Below the pieces are notes generated by a model. The model was not told the origin of the DNA and made no database searches. It saw only the letters and a program-made list of their open reading frames with translations. Below are positions 29,824 to 37,469 of a DNA stretch of 47,168 bases, one piece after another (within the stretch, counting starts at the first letter, position 1; every line of letters starts with the position of its first letter). Position numbers and translations under genes: made by a program. Origin of the DNA: a virus; IMG/VR virus record IMGVR_UViG_3300012917_000007, positions 1 through 47,168 of that record; one strand, 5' to 3'.

Positions 29824-30108
29824 ATGAGAAAACCCAAACCTCCGTCTCGAGATCTGCAAACCCTGATCCTGAATGAGTTGAAGCAAAACCGGCGCGAGAT
29901 GCACCGGCTGTCCAAGCTCTCAGGGATTCCTTACCGGTGGCTGCGGGCGGTGGCGGGCGGGCACATCAGAAGCCCCAACTTCAGCCGCATGGTGAGGGTC
30001 GCCACCTTCGTCGGGATCCGGGTGATCTGGGAACCATGCCAGCATTTCAACAAGTTCCAAGATCCGGGTGAGTTCATTCCGAGCCAGATACCGAGGGACG
30101 GCTCCTGA
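29824..30108 (+). CDS. HTH transcription regulator, 94 aa
   Basis: ATG at 29824, no upstream ribosome site (leaderless prediction); ATG at 29764 would lie in the promoter. A helix-turn-helix is visible: LILNELKQNRREMHRLSKLSG then IPYRWLRAVAGGHI and FSRMVRVATFVGI, the Cro/CI-like spacing. The basic N-terminus and the 30-residue polar C-terminus fit a small phage repressor or activator. Placed directly at the divergent promoter, it likely binds the inverted repeat there. Whether the phage is temperate cannot be told; no integrase is present. Confidence 0.7.
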   Translation: MRKPKPPSRDLQTLILNELKQNRREMHRLSKLSGIPYRWLRAVAGGHIRSPNFSRMVRVATFVGIRVIWEPCQHFNKFQDPGEFIPSQIPRDGS

Positions 30109-31124
30109 TGTACAGCAAAATATTTCGCCAACTCTACGATGGTACCCTCGCGACCAAAGGACCGTGGCAAGCCCTCGTGACGTTTGTCCAGCTGCTCACC
30201 CTTGCCAATCGCCACGGCGAGGTGGACATGACTGCCGAGGTGATCTCCCGCACCACCACCATCCCGCTCGAGATCATCGAGATCGGGATCAGGGCGCTCA
30301 TGGAGCCTGATCCAAAATCGCGATCGTCCGCAGAAGAGGGGCGCAGGATCATTCTCCTCGCGCCACCAAGAGACTGGGGCTGGAGAATCGTCAACTTCGC
30401 CGCTTATCACAAGATCCAGTCTGAAGAAGACCGGAGGGCCTACCACCGCAGGTATTACCACGATGTCAGGAAGAAGAATGTTGAAACTCAACCGTCTCAA
30501 CACATTTCAACCGTTTCAATACACACAGACGTAGACGTAGACGCAAACGTAAAACCTAAACCCACTGTCGAGCAAAAGACGCTCGACCGGAAGAAACCTG
30601 TGGATAAGTCAAAGGCAACAACCGGGGATCTACAGCGGGCGGTCGACATCGCCCGGATCTCGATCCGGTATCTGAACCTGAAAAGCGGCAGGAGCTTCCC
30701 AGAGACGCGGGGCAACTTGGCCCTCGTCTGTGCCCGGATTCTACGCGATGGGGCCACTGAGGCCCAAATTCAAGCTGTAATCGATGCCAAAGTGGCCGAG
30801 TGGGGGAAGGACCTCAAAATGCGGATGTTCCTCAGGCCCATGACCATCTTCGGGGCGGAGAAATGGGGCCAGTACGTGGGGCAGTTGACGCACCGCAGCA
30901 AGCCAACTAAGCGTGTGGTTCACATTGTCGGGGTGAGCCCTGAAGGGGTTAGAGGCTCGATCGATAGCTTCATGCAATACGGGCCGATCGACGCGGTGGG
31001 CACTGCGAGGAGGTTCCTCATGAGCCATTCCATGCTGATCAGGCAGAAGGGCTTCAGCTCGATCGAGGTGCAGGACACGAACGAGGAACGCTCGATGATC
31101 TACGCCTTGGAGGAGCTGAAGTGA
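30108..31124 (+). CDS. Replication protein (initiator-like, Phg_2220_C-type C-terminus)
   Basis: 338 residues, TGATG overlap with the HTH gene. N-terminal winged-helix-like domain with LANRHGEVDMTAEVISRTTTIP and PDPKSRS..EGRRI, then RDWGWRIVNFAAYHKIQ and basic RAYHRRYYH, typical of phage O/DnaD-like replication initiators. The C-terminal third (ETRGNLALVCARILRDG, EWGKDLKMRMFLRPMTIFGAEKW) matches the conserved phage C-terminal domain Phg_2220_C. It should load host helicase at the phage origin. No phage DNA polymerase was found, so host replisome use is expected. Confidence 0.75.
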   Translation: MYSKIFRQLYDGTLATKGPWQALVTFVQLLTLANRHGEVDMTAEVISRTTTIPLEIIEIGIRALMEPDPKSRSSAEEGRRIILLAPPRDWGWRIVNFAAYHKIQSEEDRRAYHRRYYHDVRKKNVETQPSQHISTVSIHTDVDVDANVKPKPTVEQKTLDRKKPVDKSKATTGDLQRAVDIARISIRYLNLKSGRSFPETRGNLALVCARILRDGATEAQIQAVIDAKVAEWGKDLKMRMFLRPMTIFGAEKWGQYVGQLTHRSKPTKRVVHIVGVSPEGVRGSIDSFMQYGPIDAVGTARRFLMSHSMLIRQKGFSSIEVQDTNEERSMIYALEELK

Positions 31125-31390
31125 CGCACGAGGAATTCAAGAGTATGGGGTACCGCAAGCTCCGGGTGGTGGCTGGCGGGAAGCTTTGCGGGATCCTGCC
31201 GCAGCTTTTCACCACATCTCTCGTGGTTGGGCTTAACGATGTCGGTTACGAGCGCCGCTACTGCTACGAAAAGTCATACGAGGCTGAGGAAATGCTCGCC
31301 GCGTGGGATGGGGTTGGAGATCCGCCGGGACCTTGGGTCAAAGAGAAGCCGAGCGATAGGCTTGGCCCCGGGGCGGCGGAGATTTTCTGA
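31121..31390 (+). CDS. Small hypothetical protein, 89 aa
   Basis: GTG at 31121 overlaps the upstream stop as GTGA. Product begins MTHEEFKSMGYRKLRVVAGG with an alpha/beta fold and an Arg/Tyr/Glu-rich middle (YERRYCYEKSYEAEEM). This block reads like 'small phage protein with GYRKLR' seen next to replication genes. No function. Confidence 0.6.
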   Translation: MTHEEFKSMGYRKLRVVAGGKLCGILPQLFTTSLVVGLNDVGYERRYCYEKSYEAEEMLAAWDGVGDPPGPWVKEKPSDRLGPGAAEIF

Positions 31391-31638
31391 TGTTCTTCGT
31401 CGTGTATCGCGTGACCGAACCGGCGAAGGTGATTGAGGGCTTCAAGAGCCCGGAGCGGGTGGAGTACTACGCCGGGTATCAATGCGAAAATTGGTCTGAC
31501 TCTGGGGTATTGTGGAATCGCACCATCAACTCATACTGCAGGTTCTTGGAGCCGGTCGCCGATCAGGCGGTGAAGCAGCTTACCCAGATGGGATATACCG
31601 TCTTCAAGAGATCTTTGATGGAAAGGAAAAAGAAATAA
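31390..31638 (+). CDS. Small hypothetical protein, 82 aa
   Basis: Overlaps the upstream stop by one base. Product FFVVYRVTEPAKVIEGFKSP, then Tyr/Trp-rich YYAGYQCENWSDSGV and a basic C-terminus KRSLMERKKK. No family recognised. Confidence 0.6.
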   Translation: MFFVVYRVTEPAKVIEGFKSPERVEYYAGYQCENWSDSGVLWNRTINSYCRFLEPVADQAVKQLTQMGYTVFKRSLMERKKK

Positions 31639-32087
31639 TGAATGAGATCTTCAAGGGGGAGTTGCTCCTCCTCAGTGCGAGCAAGAATCGCGTCACCTTC
31701 GCGATCGGGGATCCGAACCCGTTCAGGAATGGATCAGGCCGATTCATGGGCGCGATCGTGGCGGTCGGAGATGACGAGATATCCCCAGAGATTCCTGAGG
31801 ATCAGACGCCAGTCGAACTCGAGCCCGGAGCTCTCGATGAGGCTTTGCGAGCAGAGTGCCGGGAGATGCTCCATCGGCTGGACGAGAAGTTCTCCCCGAT
31901 CGTGACGTATGCCGTCATGTTGTGCAAGGATCACTGCTTCAGGAGGTTCATCAAGGTGAATACCGAACCTGAAGCGAGGGCCTATATTCTTGGCTACTGC
32001 AGGATCGCATCGAGGAGCGAGATCGCGAATGACGGCCCGAGGCACAAATTCTCCGAGCTCTACAAGAACTTCAAGGACACGCTATGA
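31638..32087 (+). CDS. Hypothetical protein, 149 aa
   Basis: TAATG overlap gives ATG at 31638; the earlier ATG at 31512 is inside the previous gene. Beta start (LLLLSASKNRVTFAIGDPNP), acidic middle, and a C-terminal helix (CRIASRSEIANDGPRHKFSE). A likely Cys/His-containing segment (LCKDHCFRRFI). No family recognised. Confidence 0.6.
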   Translation: MNEIFKGELLLLSASKNRVTFAIGDPNPFRNGSGRFMGAIVAVGDDEISPEIPEDQTPVELEPGALDEALRAECREMLHRLDEKFSPIVTYAVMLCKDHCFRRFIKVNTEPEARAYILGYCRIASRSEIANDGPRHKFSELYKNFKDTL

Positions 32088-32875
32088 GTGCCGATCTTGA
32101 ACGGCTGGCGGAGTTGGCGGAGAAGGCGGGTGCTGACCCGTGGCGCTCAACCGGATATGCGAACACTGAATTTCTTGTCGCCCTCGTTAAATGGTTCCGC
32201 GCGGAACTCCCCAACCTTCGGGCCAAACGAAGCGGCAGGAACAAAATTCTAGAGGAGGCGGCGAAGGTGTGCGAGGATGAATTACAATTCGATCCTACTA
32301 ACGGAAAGCAATTTGCCGCTGCCATCCGCGCCCTTAAGCATCAAGCCTCGCCCTCGCCTTCAAGAGAGGCGGTGAGTAGGGCAGTTGAGGCCGCGAAGTC
32401 AATCGAATCGTATCTCGGCAAGAATGAAGGTGGCGAACTGTTTGACGAAGCCCGCTTCGTGCGTGAAACGCTAGAAAGCGCCCTGAAGTCGCCCGAGCCC
32501 GAGCCGTCTATGCCCTGTGCATGGTGCGATCCATCCTTCGGCTGCTTTGATCGAACTTTTGGCGACGGAAGCTTACCTTGCCAGAAAAAGCCCGAGCCAT
32601 CTAATGCCGCGCCGCAGTTGACGGGGGAACATCCCCGCTCAGGTAACGCCACTGAGCCTGCTGGCGCGGTCCCCGCTCCTGAGATGCGCGAATACGTCAG
32701 GATGCCGCGGGGGAAGTTGGAGATGCTCGAAACGGCATATTATGAACTCCTGTTCGCGGTCGGCAACAAGTATCCGGGCGAGACACGGCATGAGACTGCA
32801 CTCAAATATATCCGCCGAGCAGAAGAATCGAGCCAAACTGCCGACTCCGCAGAGAAGCAAGGGAAGGAGGGGTGA
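32084..32875 (+). CDS. Hypothetical protein, 263 aa
   Basis: ATGA overlap with the upstream stop. Helical N-terminus with LAELAEKAGADPWRSTG and ILEEAAKVCEDELQ, which resembles phage proteins that have 'EEAAKvCe.e' and AIRALK; a Cys-rich central stretch (PCAWCDPSFGCFDRTFGDG...LPC), then a linker and a C-terminal helical segment MPRGKLEMLETAYYELLFAVG. Looks like a modular protein assembled from small phage modules. Function unknown. Confidence 0.55.
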   Translation: MSADLERLAELAEKAGADPWRSTGYANTEFLVALVKWFRAELPNLRAKRSGRNKILEEAAKVCEDELQFDPTNGKQFAAAIRALKHQASPSPSREAVSRAVEAAKSIESYLGKNEGGELFDEARFVRETLESALKSPEPEPSMPCAWCDPSFGCFDRTFGDGSLPCQKKPEPSNAAPQLTGEHPRSGNATEPAGAVPAPEMREYVRMPRGKLEMLETAYYELLFAVGNKYPGETRHETALKYIRRAEESSQTADSAEKQGKEG

Positions 32876-32876
32876 G

Positions 32877-33170
32877 ATGAGTAAGGGTGAAGTCAATGTC
32901 TATGTCTGCGAGAAGTGTAAGCGGCATACGGTGACGATAGACCGGGACGAAGGGACGACGCCGTTCCTGCTTGGATGCCGCGCGGACGGAACGACTCATG
33001 GCTGCAAAGGCATGGCTCAGTCGTCATTCTATCGGCCAGCGTTCGAGCATGGGCCACCCACGTGGGAGTGGTACAAGCCGGATCAAGATGAATTGCATCG
33101 CACGCGCGACGCTAACATGCTGCGCCACTACGCGATGGGAGGACTGAACATTCGCAAGGTGAAGCCATGA
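32877..33170 (+). CDS. Zinc-ribbon-like conserved phage protein, 97 aa
   Basis: ATG at 32877 behind GGAGGGGTGAG; the longer ATG at 32742 lies in the preceding gene and is rejected. VYVCEKCKRHTVTIDRDEGTTPFLLGC then HGCKGMAQSSFY and PTWEWYKP. The Cys-x2-Cys...Cys...Cys pattern and the 'DEG.TPf.l.C....GCkGmA.SSfY' wording is a phage protein pattern I recognise. A zinc-binding fold is likely; the role is unknown. Confidence 0.7.
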   Translation: MSKGEVNVYVCEKCKRHTVTIDRDEGTTPFLLGCRADGTTHGCKGMAQSSFYRPAFEHGPPTWEWYKPDQDELHRTRDANMLRHYAMGGLNIRKVKP

Positions 33171-33337
33171 AGCGCAATCCGAAGCTTGAGCGGGAGGTGG
33201 CGCGATCTGTCTCGTGCCCAGACTGCGGTACGCTCAACATACCGGAACGAGTTAAGGAGAGCGTTCTGCATTGTGGAAGATGCGGACATTTGAATATTAT
33301 CCGACCGCGCCAAGCTCCGGGAAAGGGGATGAGATGA
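33167..33337 (+). CDS. Zinc-ribbon protein, 56 aa
   Basis: ATG at 33167 overlaps the previous stop as ATGA, and the end overlaps the next start as ATGA. Product begins MKRNPKLEREVARSVSCPDC and contains two CxxC knuckles: SCPDCGTLNI and HCGRCGHLNI. A rubredoxin-like zinc ribbon of this type may bind nucleic acid or protein. Too short to have been called by length-filtered gene finding but well supported by coupling. Confidence 0.7.
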   Translation: MKRNPKLEREVARSVSCPDCGTLNIPERVKESVLHCGRCGHLNIIRPRQAPGKGMR

Positions 33338-33588
33338 GCATCGAAGTTACCGACCGCTATAAAGCTCTGGGTATTCCGTACCCTGATCCAGAAACGATGT
33401 GCAAGGGACCATGCGAGGGAACTGGGTTCGTTCCGATTGGACCATACGACCAAGAGCAACCTTATCGCGCGTTGGCTGATGAGCAACATCTTTCCAAGTG
33501 CGACCGCTATCAAACCGGAGCGGCGGTCTGTGATGGCTGGCACTTCGTTCGCTGTCAAGACTGCATGGGAACTGGCAAACCCAAATGA
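33334..33588 (+). CDS. Cys-rich small phage protein, 84 aa
   Basis: ATG at 33334 overlaps the previous stop as ATGA. Product begins MSIEVTDRYKALGIPYPDPE, then MCKGPCEGTGFVP and RCQDCMGTG, two CxxCxGxG-type pairs like DnaJ zinc-finger knuckles, with a polar loop in between. Third zinc-binding protein in a row. Function unknown. Confidence 0.7.
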   Translation: MSIEVTDRYKALGIPYPDPETMCKGPCEGTGFVPIGPYDQEQPYRALADEQHLSKCDRYQTGAAVCDGWHFVRCQDCMGTGKPK

Positions 33589-33632
33589 ACAGATTTCGCC
33601 ACACTAATTGGGGACCATTAAGAAAGGGAGCC

Positions 33633-33974
33633 ATGATCCCGCCAAGCAAGCTGGTGGAGCGCCTCCTATCCGGCAAGCCGACTCCGCTTGAGCGTGAAGC
33701 GGCGGAAGCCTTAGTTCAGGCGCAGGAACGCACGAAACATTGGAAAGACAAATGCCATAAAGCTTGGGACGAGCGAGATGAACAACAGATGCAGCGGATG
33801 CAGGCGGACACAGCCCTCGCGCAATCGCAGAAAGAGGTCGCGGAGCTGCGGGAAGATGCGGCGATACTTCTCAAGTATGTCGGCAAGTCGTTAGTGGACG
33901 ATGGCGTTGCATGGAATGAGCGTGCAGGCGCAATTTCTAGATTACAGTCCGCCCTCAAGGAGCCTCGCCGATGA
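33633..33974 (+). CDS. Coiled-coil hypothetical protein, 113 aa
   Basis: ATG at 33633 with AAAGGGAG upstream (the earlier ATG at 33585, coupled to the previous stop, is an alternative). One long charged helix (LEREAAEALVQAQERTKHWK, SQKEVAELREDAAILLKYVG), with a C-terminal tail. It immediately precedes the spanin gene, overlapping by 4 bases. May be a structural or regulatory coiled coil; no family. Confidence 0.55.
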   Translation: MIPPSKLVERLLSGKPTPLEREAAEALVQAQERTKHWKDKCHKAWDERDEQQMQRMQADTALAQSQKEVAELREDAAILLKYVGKSLVDDGVAWNERAGAISRLQSALKEPRR

Positions 33975-34459
33975 AAATCTACGCATATATTGCCCTCATC
34001 ATCATTACCGGTATCGGCGTTTGGGCCGTCTACCACGCTGGCGGAGCTTCCTGTAGAGCCGAGGTCGCCGAGCGCGATAACAAGGCCCTTATCGCGGCGC
34101 GGAAGCAGATCGCGGATCTGACGGCAAGAGTCGAGGCACAGACCGCTCAACACGTGGCCGATATGGCTACGATCCAAATCAACCACGAGAAGGAGTTGTC
34201 CGATGCTACGAAAGAACGCGATCAAGCTCTTGCTGACGTGCGCTCTGGCAGGCTGCGGTATGCTCGAGCCTGCCCCTCCGGAGGTAGTTCAGGTCCCGGC
34301 AGCAAAGCTGGCCCCCTTGCCGGAACATCTACTCAAGCCGACGCCGATCGACGGGCAGAAACGGATGCGAAGTTTCTTATCGACTTCGCCTTCGAGCGAG
34401 ATCAAGTCGCCCTAGAACGGAACGAATGCGTTGGTATCGCCGTAAAGGACCGACGCTGA
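33971..34459 (+). CDS. Inner-membrane spanin (Rz-like)
   Basis: 162 residues. N-terminal membrane anchor (YIALIIITGIGVWAVYHAGG) followed by a long periplasmic coiled coil (ALIAARKQIADLTARVEAQ, KELSDATKERDQALADVRSG), the layout of i-spanins that link the inner membrane to Rz1 and fuse the membranes in the last step of lysis. The Rz1 gene is nested in the +1 frame. It is transcribed from the plus strand, away from the endolysin and holin candidate on the minus strand. Confidence 0.8.
   Translation: MKIYAYIALIIITGIGVWAVYHAGGASCRAEVAERDNKALIAARKQIADLTARVEAQTAQHVADMATIQINHEKELSDATKERDQALADVRSGRLRYARACPSGGSSGPGSKAGPLAGTSTQADADRRAETDAKFLIDFAFERDQVALERNECVGIAVKDRR
34203..34415 (+). CDS. Outer-membrane spanin (Rz1-like), nested in Rz
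   Basis: 70 residues, wholly inside Rz in another frame. MLRKNAIKLLLTCALAGC has a lipoprotein signal with lipobox LAGC, then the Pro-rich mature part MLEPAPPEVVQVPAAKLAP expected of o-spanins. Nested Rz1 within Rz is the standard layout in lambdoid and many other phages. Confirms a Gram-negative host. Confidence 0.8.
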   Translation: MLRKNAIKLLLTCALAGCGMLEPAPPEVVQVPAAKLAPLPEHLLKPTPIDGQKRMRSFLSTSPSSEIKSP

Positions 34460-34461
34460 AC

Positions 34462-35691
34462 TCACTTCAACGCAAATGCCGCGCTGCGCTGCCCTTGGTT
34501 ATTCGTCACCCATAGGAAGTACGGCCCTGCGCCGAGACCCGAGAGGTCGAGCGCGAACTGCAGCGAAGTGTCGCTCAGGAACTGCGGTGCTTGGTACACC
34601 GTGACGCCCTGTCCGTAGACCGCATTGTTGCTCACCTCGATCAGCGCCGCCGGGCCGATCCGCGTGCTCGACACTGCGAAGCCGTCCTGCCACTGGTCGG
34701 AGACAAAGCTCGCGGTCGTATTCCAATAGTTGACGTTCGACTCCCACTCCTTTGTGTTGGGCGGTCCGGGGCCATCGGATGAAGGGATGCTCAGGACGAG
34801 TTGATTGTCGATCCAGCCCTCGAAGATGTAGCCTCCGGAACCCATCCGGCGAAAGTGCGCCTCGAACAGGTACCAGCGATTGTTCTTGATCGCGCCTCCG
34901 GGGATATTGCCCCAATGGAATGCGTCTCCTCCCGCTCCGCCGGAGGTCGAGACGCCCCACTGCGTCGGAGCCGAGCCATCGGCCTGCGCCGCCAGATTGT
35001 AGTAGGCGTAGTTCGAGCTGCCCGACATCCACCAATACTTGATCGCGCTGTCGGGCCACGAGTTGTTGTTCCATCTCGAGTAGGCACGCAGATACACGTC
35101 CGCTGGCCCTGTTCCAAATACCGCCTGCACCTGCCAGCCGAGCATACAGCCGCCGTTTCCGCCGCCGGTCGTGTAGTCGTGAATGTGCTGCCCGGAGTCG
35201 TGGAACTTGATCGACTGTGATCCCATGAGCTTCACGCTCGAGTCGTAGGAAGCACAGCTCACGGCGTCGTACTGGTCCCCCGTTGGGCTCGCGCCCTCGA
35301 AGCCGTAGGCACTTCCGGCGGAAAAGAACGGGTCCCAGTTCGCTTTGTTCTCCTGAAGAAATGCGCTTCCGCTGACCGTGATGAGCTGCCCTTGCGCCGT
35401 GAGGCCCGCCACCGCAGTGATATTCGGCACGGTGCCGGTCGGCGTCGGTGCGGGACTTGGTGCTGGAGTGGGCGCACCGGTCGGGCAGGAGACCGAACAG
35501 TCCACCGGCCCGCAGACTGTGCACGTTGGGCAAACCGGGCAGACGGTGTCGGGGATCGTGAGATTGTGCGTGGCACAGATCGGAGATACCGTGTCACCGA
35601 TCGGCACGGTCACGCAAATCTTCACCGGGATGACAACCCCGTGCGCTAGAGCGCTTGCTGCAAGAAGCAGTAGCCATGCGAATCGTTTCAT
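34462..35691 (-). CDS. Secreted Cys-rich protein with lectin-like domain, 409 aa
   Basis: Signal peptide MKRFAWLLLLAASALAHG, then residues 19-72 with ten Cys in tight spacing (CPVCPTCTVCGPVDC), a Pro/Thr/Ser hinge (PAPSPAPTPT), a beta-rich concanavalin-A-like domain with many Trp/Asn/Ser (LGWQVQAVFGTGPADVYLRA, WYLFEAHFRRM, FEGWIDNQLVL) and a C-terminal Ig-like segment (FLSDTSLQFALDLSGLGAG). It probably acts in the periplasm or outside the cell, either to bind glycans on the virion/host surface or as a host-encoded-like moron. Follows the holin candidate; ATGA-type overlap. A tail role is not excluded. Confidence 0.6.
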   Translation of the reverse strand: MKRFAWLLLLAASALAHGVVIPVKICVTVPIGDTVSPICATHNLTIPDTVCPVCPTCTVCGPVDCSVSCPTGAPTPAPSPAPTPTGTVPNITAVAGLTAQGQLITVSGSAFLQENKANWDPFFSAGSAYGFEGASPTGDQYDAVSCASYDSSVKLMGSQSIKFHDSGQHIHDYTTGGGNGGCMLGWQVQAVFGTGPADVYLRAYSRWNNNSWPDSAIKYWWMSGSSNYAYYNLAAQADGSAPTQWGVSTSGGAGGDAFHWGNIPGGAIKNNRWYLFEAHFRRMGSGGYIFEGWIDNQLVLSIPSSDGPGPPNTKEWESNVNYWNTTASFVSDQWQDGFAVSSTRIGPAALIEVSNNAVYGQGVTVYQAPQFLSDTSLQFALDLSGLGAGPYFLWVTNNQGQRSAAFALK

Positions 35692-36053
35692 GTGCCCTCC
35701 TTAATCGTCGCACGCTGCTCCGGGGTCCATGCTGGTCGAGCGCCCTTATTCAGGGTATCGGAGCCGAGTCCGCACAAAAGGCCCGCGTATAGACTCGCCC
35801 ATGCGGTCATCGTGTCGATCGGCAGAAGCTGAATCGCCGTAATTGTGATCCCGATGTTGGCGATAAATGCTCCGATGGTTGCCTTGATGTTGCTGGTGAA
35901 CCAACCGACCGGAGAATTCGCCTCCCCTTGCGTCCATTTCAGCACGCCGTGGAGAATCTGGCCGATGAGGGCCGCGATGATGAACATGATCGTATTGACT
36001 TCCGCTGGCCCCGCCAGAGCCTTCGAGATTGCCGCTTGCAAAGTTGCTAGCAT
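35688..36053 (-). CDS. Holin candidate, 121 aa
   Basis: Three hydrophobic segments: IMFIIAALIGQILHGVL, ATIGAFIANIGITITAIQLL, MTAWASLYAGLLCGLG, and a hydrophilic, charged C-terminal tail (ARPAWTPEQRATIKEG), as in small multi-span holins. It lies next to the coiled-coil membrane protein and M15 endolysin, so it would form the hole that lets endolysin reach the cell wall. Holins are diverse and cannot be named by sequence alone. Confidence 0.6.
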   Translation of the reverse strand: MLATLQAAISKALAGPAEVNTIMFIIAALIGQILHGVLKWTQGEANSPVGWFTSNIKATIGAFIANIGITITAIQLLPIDTMTAWASLYAGLLCGLGSDTLNKGARPAWTPEQRATIKEGT

Positions 36054-36101
36054 CTTCTCTCCTTAAATAGAAACAGTTCTCCCTAGATATTCCACGGCGA
36101 T

Positions 36102-36482
36102 CTATCCATTGAATTTGAGGTAGGCGATGATGCCTGCCGTGACGATGGCTGTGAGGATAATGCCAAGCGTCCCAGCCACCGATAGAATGAACTTGAACGA
36201 GAGTTTCCCCGCGAGGAGCTCACTCCATTGATCGAAGAAGGCTTTGATTTCCTTCTCAGTAAGCTGAACAACAACAGGTCGGTTTTCAAGGGCGGTCAAC
36301 CTTCCATTGGAGAGATCGAGACGCATCTTCCCCAACTCGATAAGCTGTCGGGAGAAGTCCTCATACCATTTTTCATACTTGAGCCGATCTACTCTCTCAT
36401 GATCAATGAGCCTGTCCACATCTGATAGGAGCTTGTAGAACTTTTCCATGAAAGCATCGTCCGCCTTGCGTCGTTCTTCCAT
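36102..36482 (-). CDS. Coiled-coil membrane protein of lysis region, 126 aa
   Basis: Charged helices with heptad spacing (DDAFMEKFYKLLSDVDRLI, YEKWYEDFSRQLIELGKM) followed by a C-terminal transmembrane segment (FILSVAGTLGIILTAIVTAGIIAYL) with a short tail. N-in C-out or reverse topology cannot be told. Possible antiholin, pinholin or tail-anchored assembly factor. ATG at 36482 touches the endolysin stop. Confidence 0.55.
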   Translation of the reverse strand: MEERRKADDAFMEKFYKLLSDVDRLIDHERVDRLKYEKWYEDFSRQLIELGKMRLDLSNGRLTALENRPVVVQLTEKEIKAFFDQWSELLAGKLSFKFILSVAGTLGIILTAIVTAGIIAYLKFNG

Positions 36483-36483
36483 T

Positions 36484-36981
36484 TCATGTGAGTCCTTTTG
36501 TATAGCTCGGTTTTCCGTTGTCGAATGTCACCGTCATGATTTCGCGGCGCGGGCTCTCGGTGAACGAGATATGGACCCACGTCCCCTCCATGATGCACTG
36601 ATCGAACCTGATCGTGGAACCGGCGATCAGCTTCACGATCTCGTAAGGCGTCCCGTACTCAGGGCAAATGAAGTCCTCGGCCTCGAATTTCGGGTGCTGC
36701 TTGCGTGCAAAGTACTCAGGCCAATCGGCGTCGCTCTTCGCATGGAGAGCGCACCAGTGAGCGAAATCCTTGGCAGTCAGGATCTTCTCGAGAGCCTCAC
36801 AACGATATCCTGAATGCTTGTGGATCCTGAAGCTGAGGACATTCTCGACTTGCTCCAACCCTTCTGCTGTACGTTGCGCATTAGGGGTGAGCTCAGATGG
36901 CGGGGTGTTGTCGATACCCAGCCGCTCCGCCATGTCTGACTGATAAAGATCCTCCAGCGTGAAGTGCGGAGTGAGCTGCAC
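36484..36981 (-). CDS. Endolysin, peptidase M15-like, with insertion in active site
   Basis: 165 residues, ATG at 36981. The start HFTLEDLYQSDMAERLGIDN and SGYRCEALEKIL follow the M15_3 (D-Ala-D-Ala carboxypeptidase or L-Ala-D-Glu peptidase) pattern. The zinc site is recognisable as QHPKFEAEDF (H96, D103) and WVHIS (H137). Compared with the usual SxHxxGxAxD box, the Ser and Gly are replaced, and a 25-30-residue stretch (AKDFAHWCALHAKSDADWPE) is inserted before the first His. It should cleave peptidoglycan stem peptides. Whether it is active with these changes is unknown. Confidence 0.7.
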   Translation of the reverse strand: MQLTPHFTLEDLYQSDMAERLGIDNTPPSELTPNAQRTAEGLEQVENVLSFRIHKHSGYRCEALEKILTAKDFAHWCALHAKSDADWPEYFARKQHPKFEAEDFICPEYGTPYEIVKLIAGSTIRFDQCIMEGTWVHISFTESPRREIMTVTFDNGKPSYTKGLT

Positions 36982-36990
36982 GTGCCCTCC

Positions 36991-37458
36991 TTACGGTTTT
37001 ACGACCAGATCTACCTCCGAAATGAATGGCCCAAGGTCGGCGAAATCGTTCGCCGAGTAGCCGCGCTTCTTGTCCGGTGGGGCTGCCGGATCATCATCCA
37101 GCATGGTAAGAGGGATCGGGTCGTACTCGATCTTGATCTTCTCCTCCGAGAGGAGGGTGAGCTGCTCACGCAATTGGAGCCTTTCACGCGAATCGTCCTC
37201 GAGAATCTTTGCCCAAGTTTCAGGATCCTCTCCGTTACGCACAGGCTCTTGGAGCATTGCCCCTGTCACAGTCCGGATGCCGCCAGCGTCGAGGATCAGT
37301 TTGACTTGCGCTTCCTCGTAATGCTTCAGCGGGGAGCTCATCTTCCCGAGCAGGCGGCTGATGCGCCATGCGGCCTTGGCCGGTTGGCGTGTTTCATCGT
37401 TGATGCGCCTCAGGGCTCTGTAAGCGAGAGTCACTTCCTGCAGGGTAGCTTCGATCAT
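36991..37458 (-). CDS. Hypothetical helical protein downstream of tail fibre, 155 aa
   Basis: ATG at 37458 behind CTAGGAGAAAATAAT (the longer ATG at 37557 lies in the fibre gene). Helical: EATLQEVTLAYRALRRINDE, GKMSSPLKHYEEAQVKLI, then LREQLTLLSEEKIKIEYD, ending in a charged region. Could be a fibre chaperone or a T7-like small tail/lysis factor; no family recognised. Confidence 0.55.
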   Translation of the reverse strand: MIEATLQEVTLAYRALRRINDETRQPAKAAWRISRLLGKMSSPLKHYEEAQVKLILDAGGIRTVTGAMLQEPVRNGEDPETWAKILEDDSRERLQLREQLTLLSEEKIKIEYDPIPLTMLDDDPAAPPDKKRGYSANDFADLGPFISEVDLVVKP

Positions 37459-37469
37459 ATTATTTTCTC

